The notes below the pieces were generated by a model. The model was not told where the DNA came from and ran no database searches. It worked only from the letters and a program-made list of their open reading frames with translations. The translations under genes and the position numbers were made by a program. This document shows positions 25,974-36,968 of a stretch of 64,000 nt of DNA, in pieces; the first letter of the stretch is position 1, and the number at the start of each line of letters is the position of its first letter. The DNA lies in NCBI GenBank assembly GCA_947503155.1, contig CANNCL010000001.1, forward strand, positions 806,001 to 870,000, given 5' to 3'. This stretch comes from an uncultured Erythrobacter sp. GTDB taxonomy: Bacteria; Pseudomonadota; Alphaproteobacteria; Sphingomonadales; Sphingomonadaceae.

Positions 25974-26777
25974 TTACCCGTTACGCTGATATTCGGGATA
26001 TTCCGGCTTTAGAAACACTGGCCGATAATCCGCACGATTGATCGTGTTGTAACGGATCTGCGCGGTGTAGCGCACGCTGTCTTGGGTCACATTGACGCCG
26101 GAGGAATGCAGCAGGTCCATATTGATGAAGGCGATATCGCCCGCCTCTGCCTCCACCGTGATGAAGCGCGATGTGTCGTGATCGTCCATATCGGCGGTGT
26201 ATTGCTCAGAAGCGAAACCGTTCGCTTCGGCATAGTCGCGCGGCAAGCGGCCGTCATTATGTGTGCCCGGTGCGATGATGACCGAACCGTTATCCTTGGT
26301 TGCGGTATTCAACGGAATCCATGCGACCAGATGGTCGGTGCCCGCGCCGTTCTCTAGGAAATAGCTCGCATCTTGGTGCCATGTGCGGATGTTGCGCGCA
26401 TCGCCGGGGATATCAAACCGGAATGCGGGGCTGACCGAACCCAAATTGTTGATGTCGTCCATTTCAAGCAAGGTTTGAACCATGCCAGTAATGTCGATAT
26501 CGGCGAAGAACTGGCGCAGCGCCCATGACGATTGGATCGTCTGATAAATCCAAGACGAGCTGGATGGATTGGCTTTCTTAAGTGCGATCAGAGCCTCGTT
26601 GAGCACTCTATGATCATTTGCCGTGCTGCCGCTCTCAAGCCGAATAACATGCGCCACCGATGCCATCAGTGCATCAATCGGTGCGGTGTCGATAACCCCG
26701 CGCAGCACGACATACCCGTCGCGCGCATAGGTTTCGAGGTCAGAGCGACAAATCTGGCGAGTAAGCGGGGCGTGCAA
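25974..26777 (-). CDS. Phytanoyl-CoA dioxygenase family protein
   Basis: 267 aa from a TTG start that sits 7 bases behind AAGGAG; the frame is open 19 codons further to an ATG at 26834 without a ribosome site. It is a non-haem iron, 2-oxoglutarate-dependent oxygenase. The iron ligands are visible as HQDAS and the distal His in LLHSSG, with the 2-oxoglutarate arginine in RYTAQIR. Family members hydroxylate acyl-CoAs, ectoine or other small molecules; the substrate here is unknown. Neighbouring genes do not narrow it down. Confidence 0.88.
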   Translation of the reverse strand: MHAPLTRQICRSDLETYARDGYVVLRGVIDTAPIDALMASVAHVIRLESGSTANDHRVLNEALIALKKANPSSSSWIYQTIQSSWALRQFFADIDITGMVQTLLEMDDINNLGSVSPAFRFDIPGDARNIRTWHQDASYFLENGAGTDHLVAWIPLNTATKDNGSVIIAPGTHNDGRLPRDYAEANGFASEQYTADMDDHDTSRFITVEAEAGDIAFINMDLLHSSGVNVTQDSVRYTAQIRYNTINRADYRPVFLKPEYPEYQRNG

Positions 26778-26911
26778 GGGGCGACTCCTTAAAGATAGGG
26801 CAGAACCTTTAAGGACAATAATAAACACCTGCAATCCCTGGGCACTTTACCTAAGAACTGTGCGGAAATGCGCGGTTAAGACTGTGATTTAAGGCGCTGT
26901 CTTTAGTAAAA

Positions 26912-27646
26912 TTAGGGCTGTGTTGTTTCCGATTGGCGCGGCGGCAACTTGCGCAATTCAAGCGGCCATTCCCCGCCATTCACGCGCAAAATGCCGTCTT
27001 CGAGCACGCCGCTCATCCCGGTGAAATCGGCAACATCTATGTCATTGGCGTGAAACTCAAATCGGATCGTTTGGCCCGGCCCTGCCGCGAATGTGTCCGC
27101 GATGTCATAGACTGGCGATGTCACATTGTGGATCGATTGCACCAATTGCAGGCTTTGCGGGGTGTCGCATTCACCCGCTGGCGGGGACCATCCTTCACGC
27201 GGGATTTGCTCGTTGAACTGCGCGCCATTAGCGCAGGTGAGCTTGGCATTGGCATGAGGGAAGGGTTCGCCGTTGGTTGCCCAGACCACTTTGACTAAGG
27301 GGCCGCCCGCAGAGCCCTCTGCGCCGTTTTCATTCCCCGACCATCTGAATTCAGGCGGTACTGGCACGGGATCGCTGGTGAAGAAAATGAACTCGCCGCG
27401 TTGCCGCCAAGTCCCTGCCGCGCGCAGGTCAAGCGCGCCGACAGACACGCCCCATGCAAACGTGCCGTCTTCGCGAATGATCATGCCCATCGCGGTTTCA
27501 AACGAATTGCCGTTGTACCGCCCGATGAATTCGGAGGGCTGTTCTGGCTCTGCTGCCTGTGTTTCTCGCGTGTCTGCGCTTTCGCCGTGAGCCGCAAGTG
27601 GGAGTGATAGGGCGAGAGCGAGCGCGCCGAACACTTTGTGTTTCAT
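26912..27646 (-). CDS. Secreted protein of unknown function
   Basis: 244 aa. The signal peptide is VFGALALALSLPLAAHGE. The mature part begins with a Gln/Glu-rich linker, then a beta-rich domain with repeated aromatic strands (FIGRYNGNSFETAMGMIIRE, FAWGVSVGALDLRAAGTWRQ, FIFFTSDP), which resembles small carbohydrate-binding or lipocalin-like folds only in a general way. Two cysteines (KLTCANGAQ, AGECDTP) may pair. It starts one base after the porin gene's stop, so the two are cotranscribed and probably act together at the cell surface. Confidence 0.68.
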   Translation of the reverse strand: MKHKVFGALALALSLPLAAHGESADTRETQAAEPEQPSEFIGRYNGNSFETAMGMIIREDGTFAWGVSVGALDLRAAGTWRQRGEFIFFTSDPVPVPPEFRWSGNENGAEGSAGGPLVKVVWATNGEPFPHANAKLTCANGAQFNEQIPREGWSPPAGECDTPQSLQLVQSIHNVTSPVYDIADTFAAGPGQTIRFEFHANDIDVADFTGMSGVLEDGILRVNGGEWPLELRKLPPRQSETTQP

Positions 27647-27647
27647 C

Positions 27648-29039
27648 TTAGAAATCCGCTGTCAGCCGCGCCCCGACCGTGACCCCGGTGCTGCGAAAGG
27701 CGACGGCGCTATCGACCACTTGCACATTCGCGGTGAAGCCAAGTCCGTCAGCAATGCCGTAAGTGTAGAACGCCTCCACGCCCTGTTCGTCTTCGATCCC
27801 GAGGCGAAAGGCGATGTCATCGACCAATTCATCAGTCAGCGAATATTGGAAATAGGCGAGGCCAAAACGGTCTTGTGGGCGGAAACGCGGATTGCCGGAA
27901 ACGCCGAAATAGCCCGAATAATCTAGGAACGTCGGATCGCCCATGGATGCTTGGAACCGGGCCAGAATACCCCAACCTTTGCCGCGCGCCTCTGGATAGA
28001 GTTTGACGAATTGATAGGCGGACAATTGCACGGCCAATTCGCCGCTTTCATTGCCGAATGTGCCGAACGGTTGCGGCGGCGGAGTGAGCGCGCGCGGGAG
28101 GATGTCGACGGCAAAACTGTCACGGGTCGATCCGACAACGGCGAAATTATAGACGCCCGGCATTCCGCCAAAGCGCGTGCGCACAGCGGCGGAGGCGAGG
28201 AATCCGACGCCGCTTTCAAAGCCAGTTTCGAACCCAGTGCGCTGATATTGGCTATCGGGGTCAAACACCCATAGGCGGTAAATCATGTTGCCCTTGGGCA
28301 CTTGCAGCGCCGCACCGGTCAGCGTGTTTGGCACGACTGCGGTCGGAGGCAGGGCGAGGCCGAGATTTTGAAACCCAAAATGACCATCACTCGCCACGAT
28401 CGGCAATTGACCTGAAATATCAAGGACGTTGATCTTGCCAACTTCGAGCGTCGCGCCTGAATTCCACTGATATTCGACGCTGGCCGACAGGTCGAAATCG
28501 CCCGATCCTTCGGGCCGGAAAAGCGCGGTGTTGCCTGGGATCAGGCCGATTTCACCATTGGAGGTTTTGCCCCAAGTGTATTCCGGGCGAATTTTCAGCG
28601 TGAGATTGCTGGGGCCGCCATAAAAGCTGCCGCGCACTTCGAGATAGCCATCCACGCGCCCCGAATACCGAGCAAGCGAGCGGGCATCACCAGAAACGGG
28701 CACATCGACAAATTGCGAGGCCACAATCCGCAGATCGACATCTTTGGGAGGAGGCGGAGCGGTTGGGGCAGCAGCGGGTGCAGCAGCAGGTGCACCGGAT
28801 TGAGGAGCCAGCGCGGCGCGGTCATCTGCCGGAAGCGTGACGCGCGCGCCCTCTCCGCTTGCCGCCAGCACAAAAGCCTCAGCCGAAATCGCTTCGTCGC
28901 TGAATGCAAGGTCACTGGGCGTTTCAGCAAGCGCCGGAGCGCCTGATACAAGCGCAAACACGCTTGCCGCGAATCCCAAAACCCCAGCTCTATGGCTGAT
29001 AAAATGCGTCACGACCCTCAATCCCTTCTTTGGGCGCAT
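27648..29039 (-). CDS. Putative OprB-like outer membrane porin
   Basis: 463 aa from ATG 29039, which gives a clean signal peptide (AGVLGFAASVFALVSGAPALA). A Pro/Ala-rich linker (about residues 90-110) precedes a beta-barrel with repeated aromatic amphipathic strands and a final F (GVTVGARLTADF). The segments PRFRPQDRFGLAYFQYS and VEAFYTYGIADGLGFTANVQ resemble OprB carbohydrate-selective porins. The substrate is not known. The small secreted protein encoded next after one base is a likely partner. Confidence 0.72.
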   Translation of the reverse strand: MRPKKGLRVVTHFISHRAGVLGFAASVFALVSGAPALAETPSDLAFSDEAISAEAFVLAASGEGARVTLPADDRAALAPQSGAPAAAPAAAPTAPPPPKDVDLRIVASQFVDVPVSGDARSLARYSGRVDGYLEVRGSFYGGPSNLTLKIRPEYTWGKTSNGEIGLIPGNTALFRPEGSGDFDLSASVEYQWNSGATLEVGKINVLDISGQLPIVASDGHFGFQNLGLALPPTAVVPNTLTGAALQVPKGNMIYRLWVFDPDSQYQRTGFETGFESGVGFLASAAVRTRFGGMPGVYNFAVVGSTRDSFAVDILPRALTPPPQPFGTFGNESGELAVQLSAYQFVKLYPEARGKGWGILARFQASMGDPTFLDYSGYFGVSGNPRFRPQDRFGLAYFQYSLTDELVDDIAFRLGIEDEQGVEAFYTYGIADGLGFTANVQVVDSAVAFRSTGVTVGARLTADF

Positions 29040-29229
29040 CGGCGTCCTATTGGGAACCAACCGTGCGCGTCTTTGGATGTGGCAGGTGAACCACCCGCCT
29101 TCGCGCGGGTCAATAGATCGCAAATCTTTACACGCGCTTAGCAACTGGTCTGTTGCCTCAACACGCCATGCCAATGCCCTTTATTGGCGCCCATCTGAGT
29201 GCCCATCTGAGCGCGCATGTAAGCCCTGA

Positions 29230-30666
29230 TTAGCGGGGCAGTTCGGTCACACCCATCAATGCCTGATCCACGGCGCGCGCGCATTGGCGGCCCTCTCTGA
29301 TGGCCCAAACGACCAGACTTTGGCCCCGGCGCATATCCCCGCAGGCGAAGACATTTTCCGCGCTGGTCGCGTAATTTTCGGTGTCGGCTGCGACATTGCC
29401 GCGGTCCGTCAATTCAACGCCGGCTTGTTCGAGCAGGCCCGCCTTTTTCGGTCCGACAAAACCCATCGCAAGAAAGATCAGATCGGCCTGTATGGTGAAT
29501 TCGCTACCGGCGATTTCCTGCATCGCGCCTTCTGCCCATTCGACGCGCACGCATTCGAGGCCAGTGACCGTTTCGCCGTCACCAACAACGCGTTTCGCGA
29601 GCACGGCCCAATCGCGGGCAACGCCTTCTTCATGGCTGGATGACGTGCGCAATTTCAGCGGCCAATCCGGCCACGTCATCGCCTTATCTTCTTTTTCCGG
29701 CGGTTTAGGCATGATCTCAAGCTGAGTCACACTGGCCGCGCCTTGCCGGTTAGAGGTTCCCACGCAGTCGCTGCCGGTGTCGCCGCCGCCGATCACGACG
29801 ACATGTTTGCCGGTCGCTTTCAACGTCCCGCGCGGCGCGGCGCGTTCTTCTTCATCGCCCGCATTGCGCTTGTTCTGCTGCGTCAGGAATTCCATCGCCA
29901 TGCGGACGCCCGGCATTTCTGCGCCGGGAATGGCCAATCCGCGCGCGTCTTCGGCGCCGCCTGACAGGACAACCGCGTCAAAGTTCTCTTCCAAGCTTTT
30001 GAACGAGATATCGACACCGACCTCTTTGCTGGTGCGAATCTCGACGCCTTCGGCTTCCATTTGGAGGCACCGGCGAGAGATGAGGTTCTTCTCCATCTTG
30101 AAATCGGGAATACCGTAACGCAGCAATCCCCCGACGCGGTCGCTTTTTTCAAACAAAGTTACCGAATGCCCCGCGCGGGCGAGTTGCTGAGCGCAGGCCA
30201 TTCCCGCTGGGCCGGACCCCACCACGGCGACCGATTTGCCGGTCTTTTTCTCGGGAATCTGCGGAGTGACCCAGCCTTCATTCCACCCGCGATCAATAAT
30301 CGCCGCTTCGATGCTCTTGATCGTAACCGGTTGATCGACAATGTTGAGCGTGCAGGACGCCTCGCACGGGGCAGGGCAAATGCGGCCAGTGAATTCAGGG
30401 AAATTGTTCGTGCTGTGCAGCACGTCCAGCGCGTTCTTCCAATCATTCTCATAGACCAGATGGTTCCAGTCCGGGATCATGTTGTTCACCGGGCACCCGT
30501 TGTGACAATAGGGGATGCCGCAATCCATGCAGCGCGAGGCTTGGCTGGAAAGCACTTCGTCGCTGGGCTGCACCACAAATTCGCGGTAATTGCCAAGGCG
30601 TTCTTTGGGGTCGAGATAGTCGCGTTCGCGCCGATCCAATTCGAGAAATCCGGTGTCTTTACCCAT
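29230..30666 (-). CDS. gltD: Glutamate synthase small subunit
   Basis: 478 aa. It supplies electrons from NADPH to the large subunit for the GOGAT reaction (glutamine plus 2-oxoglutarate to two glutamates). The N-terminal iron-sulfur motif is [17 protein letters not shown], the FAD site [18 protein letters not shown] and the NADPH site GGGDTGSDC. The gene follows gltB after 11 bases on the same strand. Confidence 0.97.
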   Translation of the reverse strand: MGKDTGFLELDRRERDYLDPKERLGNYREFVVQPSDEVLSSQASRCMDCGIPYCHNGCPVNNMIPDWNHLVYENDWKNALDVLHSTNNFPEFTGRICPAPCEASCTLNIVDQPVTIKSIEAAIIDRGWNEGWVTPQIPEKKTGKSVAVVGSGPAGMACAQQLARAGHSVTLFEKSDRVGGLLRYGIPDFKMEKNLISRRCLQMEAEGVEIRTSKEVGVDISFKSLEENFDAVVLSGGAEDARGLAIPGAEMPGVRMAMEFLTQQNKRNAGDEEERAAPRGTLKATGKHVVVIGGGDTGSDCVGTSNRQGAASVTQLEIMPKPPEKEDKAMTWPDWPLKLRTSSSHEEGVARDWAVLAKRVVGDGETVTGLECVRVEWAEGAMQEIAGSEFTIQADLIFLAMGFVGPKKAGLLEQAGVELTDRGNVAADTENYATSAENVFACGDMRRGQSLVVWAIREGRQCARAVDQALMGVTELPR

Positions 30667-30677
30667 TGTCTGTACCT

Positions 30678-33600
30678 TTATTCCGCCGCGACCGAGGCGG
30701 CGTCTTCGCGCTCAGCAGCCATCGCTTGGAGCGCGTTTTTGTAATCTGTCGGCATCACTTTGACGAAATTGCCGATTGCTGTGTCCCAATCATTCAGCAA
30801 TGCGCTGGCCGCGGCACTGCCGGTGTGGAGTTGATGCCGTTCAATCAAGATGCGCAGACGGTCTGCATCATGCCGCAGCATGTCGCCCATGCCGAAATCA
30901 TGCACGCTCGTGCCGCGTTGCTGCGGGCGCCCGGTGCCGTCTTCGGCATCCGCCTCGCCAGAGATTGGCATCAATTCAACCTGCGCATGGTTCACACGGG
31001 TTTTGAACGATCCATCGGGGTCATAGACATAGGCGACCCCCCCGCTCATTCCGGCAGCAAAGTTGCGGCCCGTCGCGCCCAGCACAACCACTACGCCGCC
31101 GGTCATATATTCGCAGGCATGATCCCCGGCGCCTTCGACGACGGCAATCGCGCCTGAATTACGCACGGCAAACCGTTCGCCTGCGACGCCGCTAAAATAG
31201 GCTTCGCCTGCAACCGCGCCGTAAAGCACCGTGTTGCCGACGATGATGTTCTCGCTCGATGTGCGCGCGGAGCTTTCGGGTGGGCGCACGATGATCCGTC
31301 CGCCTGACAGCCCTTTGCCGACATAGTCATTGGCATCGCCGATCAGATCAAGCGTGACACCGTGAGCCAGCCAAGCGCCGCAGCTTTGCCCTGCAACCCC
31401 GGTGAGGTTGATGCGAACCGTGTCCACCGGCAAGCCTTCGTGCCCATGCGCCTTGGCAATTTCGCCAGACAGCATTGTGCCGACGGTGCGGTTCACATTG
31501 CGGACCTCGTAATCCAGTTGCACTGGATTTTTGGCCGCAATCGCATCCCGGCTATCCGCGATCAAAGCGTTATCCATCGCCGCACCAAGACCGTGATCCT
31601 GAACGCCGGTTTGGTGCAGGGATTGGCCCTCTTCCAACTCGACTTGATGCAGGATGCGCGACAGGTTGATCCCGCGCGCTTTCCAATGACGATGCATCCG
31701 CGTCATATCGAGCCGGTCGACCCGGCCCACCATTTCCTCAACCGTGCGGAAGCCCAATTCGGCCATGATCCCGCGCAATTCTTCGGCGACGAAGAACATG
31801 TAATTGACCACATGCTCAGGCTGACCCGTAAAGCGGGCGCGCAGCACCGGGTCTTGCGTGGCAACGCCAACCGGACAAGTGTTGAGATGACATTTGCGCA
31901 TCATGATACAGCCGGCCGCGATCAGCGGCGCAGTGGCAAAGCCAAATTCATCCGCGCCCAGCAATGCACCAATAGCCACATCGCGGCCGGTGCGCAGACC
32001 GCCATCGACTTGCACCGCGATGCGGCTGCGTAGATTGTTGAGCAGCAATGTCTGCTGTGTCTCGGCAAGGCCGATTTCCCACGGCGAACCGGCATGGGTC
32101 AGGCTGGTCAGCGGCGAAGCGCCGGTCCCGCCATCATAGCCGGAGATCGTTACGTGATCCGCGCGCGCTTTTGAAACGCCAGCGGCGACCGTGCCGACGC
32201 CGACTTCGGAGACAAGCTTCACCGAAATACGCGCATCAGTGTTCACGTTTTTGAGATCATGGATCAGCTGAGCGAGGTCTTCGATAGAGTAAATATCGTG
32301 ATGCGGCGGCGGCGAAATCAGGCCCACGCCCGGTGTCGAATGCCGGACCGCGCCGATCCGCTTGTCGACTTTGTGGCCGGGCAATTGCCCCCCTTCGCCG
32401 GGTTTTGCGCCCTGCGCCATCTTGATCTGGATATCGTCGGAATTGACCAGATATTCGGTCGTCACGCCAAAGCGCCCCGACGCGACTTGCTTAATCCGGC
32501 TGCGCATCGAATCGCCGTTTTCCATTGGGGTAAAACGGAACGGTTCTTCGCCGCCTTCGCCTGTGTTCGAGCGCCCGCCAATGCGGTTCATCGCCAGCGC
32601 CATGGTCGAATGCGCTTCGTGGCTGATCGAACCGAGGCTCATCGCGCCAGTGCTAAAGCGTTTTACGATTTCGCTGGCGGGTTCGACCTCGTCCAGCGGG
32701 ATCGCAGAATCGGCGTTCTTGAATTCCAGCAATCCGCGAATGGTTAGTAGCCGTTCCGACTGTTCATTCACCGACTTGGCAAATTCTTCGTAATTCTTTG
32801 CGTCGCCTTTGCCATCATTGGCGCGCACAGCATGTTGCAATTGCGCTACGTTTTCAGGCGTCCATGCGTGCTCTTCGCCGCGCAGGCGGTATTGATAGAT
32901 ACCGCCGACATCCAGCATCCCCTTATAGAGCGGGTTATCACCGTAAGCCTGCGCGTGGCGGCGCACGCTTTCTTCGGCGATTTCGGCCAGACCAGCGCCT
33001 TCGATAGTCGTCGCTGTACCGGTGAAATAGGTTTCGACGAAAGCGGTCGAAAGGCCCACCGCGTCAAAGATCTGCGCCCCGCAATAACTTTGGTAGGTCG
33101 AGATGCCCATCTTGGACATGACCTTGCGGATACCCTTGCCGATGGCCTTGATATAGTTTTGTTCGACTTTCTCGGCGGAGAAATCGGCATGTTTGCGCGC
33201 GCGAATATCTTCGAGCGTTTCAAACGCGACATAGGGATTGATCGCCTCTGCTCCGTAACCGGCCAGAACGCAGAAATGGTGTACTTCGCGCGCTTCGCCG
33301 GTTTCGATAACAAGCCCGGTTTGCATCCGCAGGCCTTGCCTCACCAGATGATGATGCACCGCCGCTGTTGCCAGCAAAGCAGGCATTGGCACGCGGTCTT
33401 CGCTTTGCGCGCGGTCGGATAGGACGAGGATGTTCTGATCCTGCAAAACCGCCTCTGTCGCGGCCCAGCACATTTCTTTCAGCGCTTGCTCCAACCCTTC
33501 CGGTCCAGCACTCGCATCCCACGTAATATCAATCGTTTCGCACCGGAATGCCCCGTCCAGCACCGCTTCGACCGACCGCATTTTGGCGAGGTCTTCATTG

Positions 33601-35330
33601 GTGAGGATCGGTTGTTCGACCTCCAGCCGTTTATGCGTACCGGCATCATGGCCCAGCAGATTGGGGCGCGGGCCGATCATCGACAGCAGGCTCATCACCA
33701 ATTCTTCGCGGATTGGATCAATCGGCGGATTGGTGACCTGCGCAAAATTCTGTTTGAAATAATCGTAGAGCAGCCGCGCTTTGTCCGACAGGACCGCAAT
33801 TGGCGTGTCAGTGCCCATCGACCCAATCGGATCGTCGCCTTTGACTGCCATCGGCTCAAGAAAGCGCGAGATGTCTTCTTGCGTATATCCGAATGCCTGT
33901 TGGCGTTGCAGCAATGTGGTCGAATGTTCTGCCACTTCGGACAGTTCCGGCTCAATCTCGCGAATATCGGCGATCTTGAACTGCGCTTCCTTCAGCCACT
34001 TTGCGTAAGGCTCTGACCGCGTCAGATCAGCCTTCAGCTCCGCATCTTCGATGATGCGGCCTTGTTCTAGGTCGATCAGCAGCATCTTGCCCGGTTGCAA
34101 GCGCCATTTGCGGATGATGTCTTCCTCTGCAAACGGCAAGACGCCGCTTTCCGAGGCTAGGCACACGACATCGTCTTTGGTCACGCAAAAACGTGCGGGG
34201 CGCAGGCCGTTGCGGTCCAATGTCGCGCCAATTTGGCGGCCATCGGTAAAGCAAACCGCTGCCGGGCCGTCCCACGGCTCCATCAAAGCCGCGTGATATT
34301 CGTAAAATGCCCGGCGTTCCGGGTCCATCAGATCATTGCCGTTCCACGCCTCTGGGATCAGCATCATCATTGCGTGTGCCAGCGAATATCCGCCTGCCAG
34401 CAGCAATTCGAGCGCATTATCAAGACACGCCGTGTCTGATTGCCCATGCGGAATAATCGGCCACATTTTGTCGAGGTCAGGCCCGAGCAATTCGCTTTCC
34501 ATCGTCCGGCGGCGCGCATTCATCCAATTCACATTGCCGCGTACCGTGTTGATCTCGCCATTATGCGCGATGAAGCGGAACGGATGAGCGAGTTTCCAGC
34601 TTGGGAATGTGTTGGTGGAAAAGCGCTGGTGAACCAGGCCGAACGCGCTGACGCATTCGGGATCGCGCAGATCGTCGTAAAAGCTTTGCACCTGCGTCGC
34701 CAGCAACAGCCCTTTATAGACAATCGTCCGGCTCGAAACGCTCGGCATATATGTGTCTAGGACATTCGGCAGATCGTGTTTCACCGCAAGTTTTGCGAGC
34801 GGGTTGAGCGTTTGTTTGCGGATCGCGAGCAATTTGCGCTCAAACGCATCTTGATCTTCGCAAGCCTCCCCGCGTGTGATGATCGCCTGCTGGATAACGG
34901 GCATCGACGCGATAACCGCATCGCCAAGACCTTCTTGTGTGATCGGCACATCGCGCCAACCGATCAGGCGCTGGCCTTCTTTCTCGGCAAGTTTTGCGAA
35001 CCGGTCCGCAACGAAGCCGCGTGCGGCCTCGTCCTGAGGCATGAAACACATCGCGACCGCATAGTGGCCCTGTTGAGGCAGATCATGGCCATGATCGCTC
35101 GCCCAGCGGCGAATCAGCGCGTCTGGGATTTGCATCAACAAGCCTGCGCCGTCACCCAAAAGTGGATCGGCTCCAACCGCGCCGCGGTGGTCCAGCTTCG
35201 CCAGAATTTCCAGCGATTGCTCCACAATTGTGTGGCTGCGTTCGCCCTTAATATGGGCAACCATGCCCACACCGCAGGCGTCATGTTCGTTAGCGGGGTC
35301 GTAGAGACCCTGGGAATTGGGGTATCCCAT
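30678..35330 (-). CDS. gltB: Glutamate synthase large subunit
   Basis: 1550 aa. The amidotransferase nucleophile is Cys19 in [13 protein letters not shown], so 18 residues must be removed to expose it. The central and FMN-binding synthase domains include [10 protein letters not shown], the [13 protein letters not shown] segment, and the [3Fe-4S] cysteines in [15 protein letters not shown]. The C-terminal GxGxG domain runs to the end ([26 protein letters not shown]). Together with GlnA regulation by GlnE, it forms the nitrogen assimilation route. No sigma-54 site was visible in the 257-base gap upstream. Confidence 0.98.
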   Translation of the reverse strand: MGYPNSQGLYDPANEHDACGVGMVAHIKGERSHTIVEQSLEILAKLDHRGAVGADPLLGDGAGLLMQIPDALIRRWASDHGHDLPQQGHYAVAMCFMPQDEAARGFVADRFAKLAEKEGQRLIGWRDVPITQEGLGDAVIASMPVIQQAIITRGEACEDQDAFERKLLAIRKQTLNPLAKLAVKHDLPNVLDTYMPSVSSRTIVYKGLLLATQVQSFYDDLRDPECVSAFGLVHQRFSTNTFPSWKLAHPFRFIAHNGEINTVRGNVNWMNARRRTMESELLGPDLDKMWPIIPHGQSDTACLDNALELLLAGGYSLAHAMMMLIPEAWNGNDLMDPERRAFYEYHAALMEPWDGPAAVCFTDGRQIGATLDRNGLRPARFCVTKDDVVCLASESGVLPFAEEDIIRKWRLQPGKMLLIDLEQGRIIEDAELKADLTRSEPYAKWLKEAQFKIADIREIEPELSEVAEHSTTLLQRQQAFGYTQEDISRFLEPMAVKGDDPIGSMGTDTPIAVLSDKARLLYDYFKQNFAQVTNPPIDPIREELVMSLLSMIGPRPNLLGHDAGTHKRLEVEQPILTNEDLAKMRSVEAVLDGAFRCETIDITWDASAGPEGLEQALKEMCWAATEAVLQDQNILVLSDRAQSEDRVPMPALLATAAVHHHLVRQGLRMQTGLVIETGEAREVHHFCVLAGYGAEAINPYVAFETLEDIRARKHADFSAEKVEQNYIKAIGKGIRKVMSKMGISTYQSYCGAQIFDAVGLSTAFVETYFTGTATTIEGAGLAEIAEESVRRHAQAYGDNPLYKGMLDVGGIYQYRLRGEEHAWTPENVAQLQHAVRANDGKGDAKNYEEFAKSVNEQSERLLTIRGLLEFKNADSAIPLDEVEPASEIVKRFSTGAMSLGSISHEAHSTMALAMNRIGGRSNTGEGGEEPFRFTPMENGDSMRSRIKQVASGRFGVTTEYLVNSDDIQIKMAQGAKPGEGGQLPGHKVDKRIGAVRHSTPGVGLISPPPHHDIYSIEDLAQLIHDLKNVNTDARISVKLVSEVGVGTVAAGVSKARADHVTISGYDGGTGASPLTSLTHAGSPWEIGLAETQQTLLLNNLRSRIAVQVDGGLRTGRDVAIGALLGADEFGFATAPLIAAGCIMMRKCHLNTCPVGVATQDPVLRARFTGQPEHVVNYMFFVAEELRGIMAELGFRTVEEMVGRVDRLDMTRMHRHWKARGINLSRILHQVELEEGQSLHQTGVQDHGLGAAMDNALIADSRDAIAAKNPVQLDYEVRNVNRTVGTMLSGEIAKAHGHEGLPVDTVRINLTGVAGQSCGAWLAHGVTLDLIGDANDYVGKGLSGGRIIVRPPESSARTSSENIIVGNTVLYGAVAGEAYFSGVAGERFAVRNSGAIAVVEGAGDHACEYMTGGVVVVLGATGRNFAAGMSGGVAYVYDPDGSFKTRVNHAQVELMPISGEADAEDGTGRPQQRGTSVHDFGMGDMLRHDADRLRILIERHQLHTGSAAASALLNDWDTAIGNFVKVMPTDYKNALQAMAAEREDAASVAAE

Positions 35331-35587
35331 GGCAAAGATCCGTTCTGTCAGATGCCATTACTGCGAGGCCGTTTTACGGAGTGCAGCAGTGGCGTAGATG
35401 GCGAGCGCACCGGGTCTAGGCAATGCCTATAGGCCGGGCCGCGCTTCGTTCGCCTCTCCTTTGCCGACGCAAACGCGATTTTGCAACCGCGAAGCGCGCA
35501 GTAATATTACAGGAACGCAAAGCCTGTCTTTAGTTTGATTGCGCCACCAGCAGCGGCCTGAGCAAAAATGCGCGAATTTTGCGGGTA

Positions 35588-36904
35588 TTAGGCCGCGCCG
35601 CGCAGGTTTTGCAATTTGACCAGCGCATCACGCAATTCGCGTTCGGTCTGACCCAATTCGCTTTCTTGTGCCGTTTCGTCCCCGCCATTGGCGGCGGTCG
35701 GAATTGGCTGATCAAAGCCGCGCTCTGTGAACAGAGTGAGCGCCTTTAGGGCGTCCGCCAAAGCGGCATCCCGGCCAACCGCATTTTTCGGCAGACGAGA
35801 CCGTTCGGCCTGTTGATGTTCGTGCAAAGCCCCGGCGAAACGTTCAACCATCTGGACCAGGCTGAGGTCTTCTGTTGGGGTCTGCCGCAATTTGTTGAGC
35901 GCGCCAGAGGGCGATACACTCGGAACGGCGCGAGGTTTCGGCGGAGTTGCCGCGGCAATAGGTGCCGGGACTGCTTCCTCTTCGACCCATACCGCATTGC
36001 GTCCGGGCAGTTCGGCAAATTCGCCGAGGTCCAGCGCGACCGGCTTTTCAGCCAGTGTTTCGGCTTCTGGGGCGAATTGCGTCAGGCTCCACGAGCCGCC
36101 GGAACCGGGCCGGCCAAGCGGCTGTTTCGCGGGGGCGGTTTTTGTGGTGAGCACGGCAGCTGGTTTTGGGGCCGGTTTCGGAGCTGGTTCGGGCGCATCT
36201 TCAGCAGCTTCAGGCGAGGCCGCTTCACAAGTCGCACCTTCGCAGGTCGCACCTTCGCAAGTCTCGATCAAAGCAGTCTTAAAATGGCTGCGGGTAAAGC
36301 CGGATTGTTCTTCCTCTTCATCCGCTGCGTAGCAGTCGCCGGGTTCTTCGATATCGTATCCGCGCTGTGACAATTCGCCCAAGGTTGGCTGAGGGTCAGA
36401 TGTGCCCGTGCTTTCTTCCGGGGCTTCGTCAAAAAGCTCCTCGAATTCGCCATCTTCAGCAATTTCGGCTTCATTGCCAAAGGGCATTTTGTCGATCGGT
36501 GCATCAAGGCTGTCGCTGCCCAGCTCGGCGGCGGGGTCGATCGGACGCACGCGGCGTGATGAAACGGCGGAGATAACGGAAACCTGTTCAGCGGCTCTGC
36601 GTGCTTTTTCGCGAAAAGCGGAGGCAATTACAAAAGCCAAGCCCGCACCGAGCAATGCCGCAACGCCGGCAAAAGCAAATTTCGCCGCGCCGCCCATTGC
36701 GCCAAGCCCGCTGAGTGTGGCGATCCGCGCAATTGCGCTGGCTGGCAAAACGATAACGATCAGGCCCAGCAAAGCCGCGCCCCAACCCGTCAATATCGGC
36801 ACGAAGAGGCCATGCGTAGCGATTGAAGCGGGTGAGCTCTTCGACCGAACACGCTGCGCTTTGCGTGCCTCAGGCTCTTTTTCGAAATATTCCCTAAGCC
36901 GCAT
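35588..36904 (-). CDS. Membrane protein with long acidic tail, unknown function
   Basis: 438 aa. A basic N-terminus is followed by two membrane helices (PILTGWGAALLGLIVIVLPA and FAFAGVAALLGAGLAFVIAS, about residues 35-100), then a long acidic, Pro/Ala-rich and probably disordered stretch (about 130-330) and a C-terminal helical part (LVQMVERFAGALHEHQQAER, QTERELRDALVKLQNL). The disordered part holds repeats of CEGAT from a 15-base DNA tandem. No family was recognised. It stands alone between gltB and the exosortase-type glycan genes. Confidence 0.7.
   Translation of the reverse strand: MRLREYFEKEPEARKAQRVRSKSSPASIATHGLFVPILTGWGAALLGLIVIVLPASAIARIATLSGLGAMGGAAKFAFAGVAALLGAGLAFVIASAFREKARRAAEQVSVISAVSSRRVRPIDPAAELGSDSLDAPIDKMPFGNEAEIAEDGEFEELFDEAPEESTGTSDPQPTLGELSQRGYDIEEPGDCYAADEEEEQSGFTRSHFKTALIETCEGATCEGATCEAASPEAAEDAPEPAPKPAPKPAAVLTTKTAPAKQPLGRPGSGGSWSLTQFAPEAETLAEKPVALDLGEFAELPGRNAVWVEEEAVPAPIAAATPPKPRAVPSVSPSGALNKLRQTPTEDLSLVQMVERFAGALHEHQQAERSRLPKNAVGRDAALADALKALTLFTERGFDQPIPTAANGGDETAQESELGQTERELRDALVKLQNLRGAA
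36226..36270. repeat. 15-base in-frame tandem repeat
   Basis: Three imperfect copies of 15 bases (GGTCGCACCTT core, at 36226, 36241 and 36256) lie inside the membrane protein gene and encode CEGAT-type pentapeptides. The length keeps the frame, so copy-number change would lengthen or shorten the disordered linker. Confidence 0.7.
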
Positions 36905-36968
36905 GGTGCCCCTTATCGGCGATAGTGCCGATTAATTATCTATGATGAGCAAAGGTCCGTGTTCGTCC

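Noticed and set aside
29094-29111. CCCGC/GCGGG hairpin between gltD and the porin gene as a terminator
   Set aside because: The stem is only 5 bp and no T run follows on the minus strand, so it was not called.
35331-35587. Possible sigma-54 promoter before gltB
   Set aside because: No TGGC-N8-TTGC-like word was found on the minus strand in this gap, although nitrogen control would be expected.
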